Assembly: GCA_050122535.1 (NCBI GenBank)
Contig: JASFIT010000324.1
Coordinates: forward strand, 1 to 5,635
Reading direction: 5' to 3'
Length of the DNA: 5,635 nt
Source of the DNA: JASFEQ01 sp050122535
GTDB lineage: Bacteria > Desulfobacterota > DSM-4660 > Desulfatiglandales > HGW-15
This document shows positions 1 through 5,159 of this stretch, one piece after another. The first letter of the stretch is position 1, and each line of letters begins with the position of its first letter. Both the position numbers and the translations under genes were made by a program. The notes beneath the pieces are model-generated. The model saw only the letters and a program-made list of their open reading frames with translations. It was not told the DNA's origin and made no database searches.

Positions 1-1
1 C

Positions 2-1498
2 GAAAATTACAGGGTTGATAATCGCGTTAATAAAATGCCCGGCAACCCTGTGGATCCAAAGCTTGCGCGGGGAAGGCCAAGTGACTACTACTATGCATTC
101 AAATTTGTATTTTATAATATAATAAGGCAATTGGAATTGGATCCAGTGAGCGTTTACCATGCATCTCCTTATAATGCTAAAGATGTGGCGATAACAGGCG
201 TCATGGCTCGCAGCCTTGAAGCACAGATAGAAATGGCCAAGGTGCTAAAAAACACTGACGCTGGTGTTCGCTGGATGAGTTCACTGAGAGGTCGTGAGAA
301 TGAAATGGTTTCCACCTGGGTTGAAGAAATTAATCGACACCAAAGATATCTCGATCGGATGAAGCAGGCGGTAAACCGCTATTTATGGGGGCCTGAAGAT
401 AAGATCTATTATAACCGTGATGTTACACATATGTTTCCAAGTATCATTGCACAACAATTCTGTCGCATAGCAACAGACCGGCAGAACAGAATCCGTTTTG
501 AGCCGATCCCTGAATATTGGAAATTTGTATCGGATGGGAAAGGTGGCGGATACTATGTCCCTAGCCAGAAAGCTCTGGACTCAGGATTTTTCAATGATCA
601 GGTTTGCTTGGTCAGCATAGATTTGAATGACAACATCCGTTATGAATACAAGGATCCCCCTCAATACTGGAAGCAGCTAACGGGAAGTGACAGCCGTGGT
701 CAAATTCGGCTGGACTTGAGTCCGTATGATCCTTTTATTGTGGAGCAATTCTGCCATTCAAAAAAAGAGGCATCAGGTCATCTCTATTACCAGCCCGACA
801 TGAAATACTGGACAAGATCCAAAGCTTCCAATGGCGTTGTGTATTATCAGTTAAATGAGATTGCGAGGCAACTATTGGGAAAAGGGGCCCGAGAAATTGA
901 AGAGGGAGATTTACTCCGATCGCCTGCAATCGCCTCCTTTTTTCCTCTTTTTGGACACATTCCCAGTGAAGAACAGGCGTTTTATCTATCTACCCATGTG
1001 GTTAATCCCTGGATGTGGTGGCCAATAGAGGGTATTCCCATTCCAACACAGCCGATGATGCTGAGAGACCTGGATGGCAATTATATTCCCAACAGTGTGT
1101 ATGATCCTAATAAATACTGGTTGGGCCCAACATGGATGGTGTCGACAAAGCCGGTAATAGATGGATTTTATGCCTACGGGTATGAAATGATGTATTCGTA
1201 TCTCATACAACGTAGTATCAGAACATTGCAGGATGGCCGAGCTGTTGAACATTGGAATCCGGAGACGGGTGAGGTAAACACCTCTAATGTAAATTTCCCG
1301 TGGGCTGCATCCTGTATGGCTGGTTCAATCTGGCCTGAATTGACAAAAGAGGAACAGACTGAGTATTTGCAGCGTTTTCACCCATACCACCCTAACGAGT
1401 TAGTCACAATTATGCCAAACAGCCTCGTCCATGAGACGGCGTTGCACCTTCATTTCCCAGTCGCTAGCTTTGCCTCTCCTGTTGTTGTTCCAAGGTAA
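2..1498 (+). CDS. Glycoside hydrolase, GH63/MGH1-like (alpha/alpha)6 barrel, 5'-partial
   Basis: Probably hydrolyses an alpha-glucosidic or alpha-mannosidic bond in a small sugar or glycoside; the exact substrate cannot be read from the sequence. The frame is open upstream of the first ATG (position 35) to the window edge, so the gene starts outside and that ATG is probably internal. Counting residues from that ATG: an RPSDYY segment (14-19) followed by a helix pair ending around 70 matches the part of the family that lies just after the catalytic Asp motif, so that Asp is expected upstream and is not seen. KYWLGPTW (360-367) corresponds to the family signature YWRGPxW, with Leu in place of Arg. 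VEHWNPETGE (404-413), followed by FPWAAS (421-426), corresponds to the YExYNPxTG...FsWsAA block, making E405 the candidate catalytic base. Three spaced YW motifs lie at 161, 211 and 258. No signal peptide can be judged. The last ~35 residues look unlike the family. Trehalase (GH37) is less likely because its signatures are absent. Confidence 0.8.
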   Translation, partial: ENYRVDNRVNKMPGNPVDPKLARGRPSDYYYAFKFVFYNIIRQLELDPVSVYHASPYNAKDVAITGVMARSLEAQIEMAKVLKNTDAGVRWMSSLRGRENEMVSTWVEEINRHQRYLDRMKQAVNRYLWGPEDKIYYNRDVTHMFPSIIAQQFCRIATDRQNRIRFEPIPEYWKFVSDGKGGGYYVPSQKALDSGFFNDQVCLVSIDLNDNIRYEYKDPPQYWKQLTGSDSRGQIRLDLSPYDPFIVEQFCHSKKEASGHLYYQPDMKYWTRSKASNGVVYYQLNEIARQLLGKGAREIEEGDLLRSPAIASFFPLFGHIPSEEQAFYLSTHVVNPWMWWPIEGIPIPTQPMMLRDLDGNYIPNSVYDPNKYWLGPTWMVSTKPVIDGFYAYGYEMMYSYLIQRSIRTLQDGRAVEHWNPETGEVNTSNVNFPWAASCMAGSIWPELTKEEQTEYLQRFHPYHPNELVTIMPNSLVHETALHLHFPVASFASPVVVPR

Positions 1499-1584
1499 GA
1501 GTCCGGAGGTACATACTTTCTAGGATATGCGAGTGTCGCGAGGGGATCTAAGCGTTACTCAGACTCGATTCGGCAGAGGTTAGA

Positions 1585-1651
1585 CCCTCAGCGAGCGTCG
1601 ATGGGACGGAGGGCCTCGCTATCAAACAAAAGCCTACCCATCGTACTCGTT
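1585..1651. other. Inverted-repeat-rich intergenic patch
   Basis: The patch lies 87 bp after the glycosidase stop codon. The longest pairing is AGCGAG (1590-1595) with CTCGTT (1646-1651, one G-T pair), then CGATGGG (1599-1605) with CCCATCG (1637-1643), then GG (1608-1609) with CC (1633-1634), leaving a loop of about 23 nt. Two shorter pairings compete with it: AGCGAG with CTCGCT (1615-1620), and CCCTC (1585-1589) with GAGGG (1609-1613), both enclosing CGTC/GACG. It could be a transcription stop for the glycosidase mRNA, an RNA element or a remnant of mobile DNA. No strong T-run follows on the plus strand, so a standard intrinsic terminator is not supported. Confidence 0.4.
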
Positions 1652-1739
1652 AATTTGGATCGGTCCTTAAAACGATAGGTTACCATTTGAAAACATCAAT
1701 CGGCATTTGTCTTAGGAATATACAGTATGTAGGGCATCC

Positions 1740-1770
1740 AAAAAGAAAAGCAGGGCCGTAAAGACCCTGC
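1740..1770 (-). terminator. Rho-independent terminator of the outer-membrane protein gene
   Basis: Read on the minus strand, GCAGGG and CCCTGC form a perfect 6-bp stem (1750-1755 with 1765-1770) around a 9-nt loop. The stem is followed directly by a T-rich tract, TTTTCTTTTT (1749-1740). It begins 22 nt after the stop codon of the barrel protein gene. On the plus strand the stem is followed by CTGTCGCG with no T-run, so it should work in one direction only and does not serve the convergent glycosidase gene. Confidence 0.85.
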
Positions 1771-1792
1771 CTGTCGCGCAAGGATAATCCCT

Positions 1793-2437
1793 CTAAAATC
1801 TGAAACCCAAATTGCCTGTAAGAATGAATCCGTTGAGGTCAGATTCCACTTTAAACGGGACCCCTAAAGCGGTACCCTGGAATTCTGCATCAGTAGTCAA
1901 TATATATTTGCCCTCTACCCCGATGAACACCTTCTCAGTGATATTGTAATTCACTCCAACTCCCAGATTTACTCCAAACACAGTGTCATCGTCATCCAGC
2001 CGAACGGTACCCAAGACGGTGTGGGTCACAACGCCCTCAAAATCAGCCAAATAGATTCCGATACCTATTTCTCCATAAAGCTCAAAATTTCCAGATGGAT
2101 AGATGCCCTTACCACTTAAAATAATAGGGATTACCTTGATTTCATCTTCCTCCGTATACGATCCACCAAAAATAGGATCAACACCACTTATGGAAGCGTC
2201 ACTCTTGAAATATCCAACACCAATTTCCAGTGCAAGGTTAGGATTAAGATAACGCCCGTAGGCAATCTCTCCATTAAATGCCGTATCAAAATTAAAATCA
2301 TCTAAGTCGCCTGTTGGCGAATAGATCCCCCCTTTTACGGCAAAATAGTTGAGACTATCTTGCCCAAATGATGAGAAGGGGAAAAGGCATATTAGAATAA
2401 GTGTTAGCACAGAGAAAGCAAGAGCTTTGGGTCGCAT
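1793..2437 (-). CDS. Outer-membrane beta-barrel (porin-like) protein
   Basis: Small outer-membrane protein of the OmpA/OmpW-like 'outer membrane beta-barrel' type; ligand or role unknown. Residues 1-25 form a signal peptide: Arg-Pro-Lys, a hydrophobic core from about 6 to 22, and a likely signal peptidase I site after S-F-G (23-25). The mature part of about 189 residues shows eight stretches of alternating hydrophobic/polar residues, starting near FAVKGGIY (32-39), FNGEIAYGRY, LALEIGVGYF, IKVIPIILSG, FELYGEIGIGIY, TVFGVNLGVGV, VFIGVEGKYI and FILTGNLGFRF. The chain ends in Phe, the usual recognition signal for the BAM assembly machinery. Loops are short and rich in Asp. There is no periplasmic peptidoglycan-binding domain, so this is a barrel alone. 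The ATG start is well placed 3 nt after an extended purine-rich binding site. The gene has its own terminator and no co-directional close neighbour, so it is probably monocistronic. Confidence 0.85.
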   Translation of the reverse strand: MRPKALAFSVLTLILICLFPFSSFGQDSLNYFAVKGGIYSPTGDLDDFNFDTAFNGEIAYGRYLNPNLALEIGVGYFKSDASISGVDPIFGGSYTEEDEIKVIPIILSGKGIYPSGNFELYGEIGIGIYLADFEGVVTHTVLGTVRLDDDDTVFGVNLGVGVNYNITEKVFIGVEGKYILTTDAEFQGTALGVPFKVESDLNGFILTGNLGFRF

Positions 2438-2440
2438 ATT

Positions 2441-2450
2441 CTCCCTCCTT
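2441..2450 (-). promoter_or_regulatory. Strong ribosome binding site of the barrel protein gene
   Basis: The minus strand reads AAGGAGGGAG followed by AAT and the ATG. This is an almost perfect match to the anti-Shine-Dalgarno sequence and supports the chosen start. It suggests high translation, as is common for outer-membrane proteins. No convincing -35/-10 pair was found in the 150 bp upstream. Confidence 0.75.
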
Positions 2451-3091
2451 TTTTAAGTTTTGCTCATAATTTTCATCGGGTGAGTGATAGTCCCTCATAG
2501 CCTCAAGTGGGAGATTAAAGAACGAGCATGATGCTATTAAATGGACAGCACAGAAATGAGGTGCTTGAGTTGGAAGATGAAAGGAAATAGAAGAACGAGT
2601 CTTGTGGCTTACAGTTTCGTCAATTCAGTGAGAGGGTACTACTCCCGAAATGGCCTTCCAAACTCCCAACAGAACAAATGCCCTGCTGAGAGCGAGCTCA
2701 GCCCATTTTAAGGTGGTACCCCATGATGATACCCCTATCCCTGCTTAGAGGTTACTGGAGAGATAGAAAAGCTTAATAAAATTAACAACAAAATTGTTTG
2801 GAAGTCAAGCAAAAGCGTTTGGGGATCATCTGAAACAGAAATGTCTGCTGCAAAAAAATGATTCTAATTTTGCTAAGTTATGCCGCAGCTGGAGTAAACA
2901 GAGGATTTTCAGCTACTTGTCCCACCCTTAGAAAAAGTCGAATTGAAGACTACCGAAATTAGTCAGAAGTGTCTCAGGAGATCAGAATCTGCCTTGAATA
3001 TATACAAGATCAAATCTCGCCTTTTGAGGCTAGGCGTCCAAACGCTTCATCGTTTGAGGGAGAAGGGTGGGTGAAAATTGGAAGTTCAAGA
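2451..3091. other. Long intergenic region without a convincing gene
   Basis: About 640 bp between the barrel gene's ribosome binding site and the end of the orphan gene. No frame on either strand combines a plausible start, a ribosome binding site and protein-like composition over useful length. It contains several small inverted repeats: GCTGAG/CTCAGC with a 6-nt loop (2685-2702), GACTA/TAGTC with a 7-nt loop (2948-2964), CGCC/GGCG (3018-3036) and CAAACG/CGTTTG with a 6-nt loop (3039-3056). None is followed by a T-run on the strand where a terminator would be needed. The barrel gene's promoter must lie in its left part, but I cannot place it. The region is A+T-richer in its middle (about 2760-2880). 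Confidence 0.5.
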
Positions 3092-3376
3092 TTAAGGCGC
3101 TGCCTTTAGATTTCTCAGTTTTTCATCCAAGAATTCCTGGAAAGTATCATTAAATCCATAGGGAAATAACATAAACACATCAGACATTTTGCTCTTCATT
3201 TTGTCGAAAACCCTCTTCGGCGTCGGATTTAGGACCGTTGTAAGCCAACCGGCTTGATGCCTGATTTTTGTTTTCATTCTCATCTTTTCAATCTTATTTA
3301 GTTGCGGAACACTGTAGAGTTCCTCCTCGAGTACCTCAATAATTTCCCGCACATCCTCGTCACTTAAACGAGCCAC
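3092..3376 (-). CDS. Hypothetical 94-residue charged helical protein
   Basis: I do not recognise this family. The start is GTG: an in-frame TGA lies two codons upstream and GGAGGT sits 6 nt before it, so no other start fits. The product is small, charged and probably cytosolic, with no signal peptide or membrane segment. Residues 3-21 (LSDEDVREIIEVLEEELYS) look like an acidic amphipathic helix; 25-40 is strongly basic (Lys/Arg/Met-rich, including KMRMKTKIRHQ). A proline-containing turn (TPKRVFDKM, 52-60) follows, then a hydrophobic/aromatic stretch (VFMLFPYGFNDTF, 67-79) and a final helix (FQEFLDEKLRNL, 79-90). It has its own near-consensus promoter and a leader of about 84 nt, so it is transcribed apart from pcm, whose stop lies 195 bp upstream. 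A nucleic-acid- or protein-binding role is possible because of the basic segment, but that is only a guess. Confidence 0.7.
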   Translation of the reverse strand: MARLSDEDVREIIEVLEEELYSVPQLNKIEKMRMKTKIRHQAGWLTTVLNPTPKRVFDKMKSKMSDVFMLFPYGFNDTFQEFLDEKLRNLKAAP

Positions 3377-3382
3377 AAGTCA

Positions 3383-3388
3383 ACCTCC
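3383..3388 (-). promoter_or_regulatory. Ribosome binding site deciding the GTG start
   Basis: The minus strand reads GGAGGT, 6 nt before GTG at 3376. Together with the in-frame TGA just upstream of the GTG, this fixes the start of the 94-residue protein at a non-ATG codon. Confidence 0.75.
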
Positions 3389-3466
3389 ATTGAAACAATA
3401 TTACCCGCCGAAACCATCATCCACAAGCTATCAGATGCGGATAAGAACTGGCTTTTTAAGAGGAGA

Positions 3467-3495
3467 AGTATAGTGTAATTGAAGGGTTATGTCAA
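3467..3495 (-). promoter_or_regulatory. Near-consensus sigma70 promoter for the 94-residue orphan gene
   Basis: On the minus strand a perfect TTGACA (-35, 3495-3490) is followed by exactly 17 nt and TATACT (-10, 3472-3467, one mismatch to TATAAT). Transcription would start near 3460, giving a leader of about 84 nt before the GTG. It is the best promoter match in the window. It lies 77 bp beyond the pcm stop codon and points at the orphan gene only. Confidence 0.75.
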
Positions 3496-3571
3496 CATTG
3501 AATCTCTTATAACATGCCCTTAGATTTTTCCATACGATATGTATTCCTCAATGTGGCTGGCCTAGCCCTAT

Positions 3572-4276
3572 TTAGCGGGTTGTACCAAACTCTCCTCTGA
3601 GGGAAACGTAAAGCACCTCACAGATCCTCTTCTCTTTGACGGCTTTACCGCTTTTTTCGAGTAACACCAAATTCTGAATGCCTTTTTCCACGACGGGTGC
3701 AATTAGCCTTCCCCCCTCGCTGAGTTGTTCTATCAAGGGGGAAGGGACTGACTCGCACGCGGCTGTGACACAGATCTTGTCATAGGGCGACATCTTGGGA
3801 TGTCCCATTCCACCGTCTCCTTCCACGAGCACGATATCCTCATAACCCGCTTTCTCAAGATTGTCTCTGGCAAATTGAAAGGTTAGATGATCAATTTCAA
3901 TGGCGACGACCAGGCCGTCGGCCCCAACGATTTCTTTGGCCAGGGCCGTGCCATAACCCGAGCCTAAACCCACTTCCAAAAATCTGTGCCCCTTATCCAG
4001 ACCCAGTGGCTCGTAAAACAGGGGATAGCTGTGCGGGCATGATATGGTCGCCTCCTCACCGGGTAGGGGGAGAGGAACTTCTTCATAGGCATAGTCCCTG
4101 TAAGGACCTGGAACAAAGTCCTCTCTTCGAACCCTTAGCATGGCATCCTCTATAGGTTTAGACACGAGGTACCCATGCGTCTTGAGTGCCTTTACCTTCT
4201 CTTCTCTCTCTTTGCCGAATTCTTGTTCGCTTTTGGTGGGCTCTTTTGGTGGTGGGACTATCCAGCCTCGCATCAT
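3572..4276 (-). CDS. pcm: Protein-L-isoaspartate O-methyltransferase (PCMT family)
   Basis: Cytosolic repair enzyme: transfers a methyl group from S-adenosylmethionine to L-isoaspartyl residues of aged proteins, so that they can revert to Asp. At 234 residues it is of normal family size with a short N-terminal extension rich in Pro, Lys and Glu (1-30). Visible in order: RREDFVP (50-56, family R-x-x-FVP), YAYEEVPLPLP (62-72), ATISCPHSY (76-84, equivalent of the QTISxP substrate-site motif), the SAM-binding loop FLEVGLGSGYGT (99-110), the acidic end of strand 2 near AIEID (125-129), GDGGMGHP (153-160), YDKICVTAA (165-173), and QLSEGGRLIAPV (184-195). The Gln before Thr-Ile-Ser in many homologues is Ala here. 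Two ATG codons are adjacent; AGAGGG lies immediately before the first, so the second (4273) has the better spacing. An in-frame TGA six codons upstream rules out a longer form. It is the last gene of the radical SAM-tatD-pcm run. Another SAM methyltransferase is unlikely given the whole motif series. Confidence 0.9.
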   Translation of the reverse strand: MMRGWIVPPPKEPTKSEQEFGKEREEKVKALKTHGYLVSKPIEDAMLRVRREDFVPGPYRDYAYEEVPLPLPGEEATISCPHSYPLFYEPLGLDKGHRFLEVGLGSGYGTALAKEIVGADGLVVAIEIDHLTFQFARDNLEKAGYEDIVLVEGDGGMGHPKMSPYDKICVTAACESVPSPLIEQLSEGGRLIAPVVEKGIQNLVLLEKSGKAVKEKRICEVLYVSLRGEFGTTR

Positions 4277-4366
4277 CCCTCTTTTTCTATTTCAAGAATT
4301 ACGGTGCCCCCGTCTCTATAATCACAGGGGTCGAGACATTGGACGTGGGGTCGGGATTTACTCCCC

Positions 4367-5137
4367 TCAGGGATGGTGTGATTCCAGATCAAAGAATTTC
4401 AATGCATTCTCTGTTGTGATCTCTGCCACGTCTTCCTTTTTCACACCCTTTATTTTGGCGACGGCCTCCAACGTCTTGAACACGTCAGCCGGTTCTGCCT
4501 TATTCCACTGGTATTCCACAGGTGAGTCTGTTTCCAGTAACAGATTCTCTAAGGGCGCTCTGGCAATAGCCCTTTGATGTTTCTCGCTAAATGCTGCAGC
4601 TGGCGTGGCTGAGATAAAATAACCATGATCCAGCACTTTCTCCAAAACCTCCATGGGGCCACTGAACCAGTGGAAGATGGCTTTCTGAACCTGGGCTTTG
4701 ATGACCAGGTCGAGGCAATCCTCCCAAGCACCCCTGCAATGGACGATGGCCGGCTTGTTGTAGTGTTTGCCCAAATCAAGGAGCCTTGCAAATACTTCCT
4801 TCTGCAAGTCCCTCTCTGAAGAATCCTTTCTTGCATCCTTTATCCAGTAGTCAAGGCCGATCTCCCCCACGGCCACAGCCTTTTCCATGTTCTCTTCAAT
4901 GAAACGGTAGGTGCTCTCCAGCTGATTGGCCTTCAGGGTCCAGGGATGAATGCCCAGTGCAGCATACACAACAGTGCCCTCATACCTGCCAGCGATCTCA
5001 AGGGCCCGCTTGTTGGACTCATAATCCGAGCCAACCGTGACGATGAAAAAAACCCCTGACTTCCCCGCCCTCGCTATGGCCCCACTCAGATCCTCAATTC
5101 CCTCCAGGTGTGTATGCCCGTCAAATAATTTTATCAT
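4367..5137 (-). CDS. tatD: TatD-family metal-dependent hydrolase (DNase-type)
   Basis: Member of the amidohydrolase superfamily with a TIM-barrel fold. Characterised TatD proteins are Mg2+/Mn2+-dependent 3'-5' exonucleases linked to DNA repair and nucleic-acid turnover; the nuclease activity here is inferred from the family. At 256 residues it is full length. The metal-site and signature motifs are all present: FDGHTHLEG (5-13, His8 and His10), LGIHPW (61-66), VGEIGLDYW (90-98, Glu92), AIVHCRGAW (130-138, His133), IFHWFSGP (154-161, His156), LLLETDSPV (199-207, Asp204), then the C-terminal TTENALKFF (241-249). The usual FHCFSG is FHWFSG here. The start is an ATG 22 nt after the stop of the radical SAM gene, with a modest GGAGA 11 nt upstream, which fits operon translation. 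The next gene, pcm, starts about 90 nt downstream. Some TatD paralogues have other or unknown substrates, so the symbol denotes the family. Confidence 0.92.
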   Translation of the reverse strand: MIKLFDGHTHLEGIEDLSGAIARAGKSGVFFIVTVGSDYESNKRALEIAGRYEGTVVYAALGIHPWTLKANQLESTYRFIEENMEKAVAVGEIGLDYWIKDARKDSSERDLQKEVFARLLDLGKHYNKPAIVHCRGAWEDCLDLVIKAQVQKAIFHWFSGPMEVLEKVLDHGYFISATPAAAFSEKHQRAIARAPLENLLLETDSPVEYQWNKAEPADVFKTLEAVAKIKGVKKEDVAEITTENALKFFDLESHHP

Positions 5138-5159
5138 TCAGCTTCATTTCTCCATGCGC

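Noticed and set aside
735..1252. Minus-strand open frames opposite the glycosidase gene.
   Set aside because: Antisense shadows of a gene with clear GH63/MGH1-like signatures; their translations show no recognisable features.
2685..2702. GCTGAG/CTCAGC hairpin followed by CCATTTTAA as a plus-strand terminator.
   Set aside because: No plus-strand gene ends nearby and the T-tract is only four bases and offset from the stem.
2730..2861. Open stretch of 43 codons on the plus strand with Lys-rich, protein-like translation.
   Set aside because: It follows a TGA, has no ATG until three codons before the end apart from the stop, and has no ribosome binding site; at most a remnant.
3039..3056. CAAACG/CGTTTG hairpin just downstream of the orphan gene as its terminator.
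   Set aside because: On the minus strand the stem is followed by GACGCC, not a T-run, so it is not supported as an intrinsic terminator.
4261..4275. TGA-TGC in the small frame between tatD and pcm read as selenocysteine-cysteine.
   Set aside because: It would extend the frame by only a few codons to TAG, and no SECIS-like hairpin was seen at the right distance; an ordinary stop overlapping the pcm start is simpler.
4186..4419. Plus-strand open frames opposite pcm and tatD (also 4140-4577 and 4625-4819).
   Set aside because: They lie antisense to genes with complete conserved motif sets and have no family features or good ribosome binding sites.
4549..4836. Alternative minus-strand frame within tatD.
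   Set aside because: Same-strand out-of-frame shadow rich in Arg and Trp; the TatD frame carries all the motifs.
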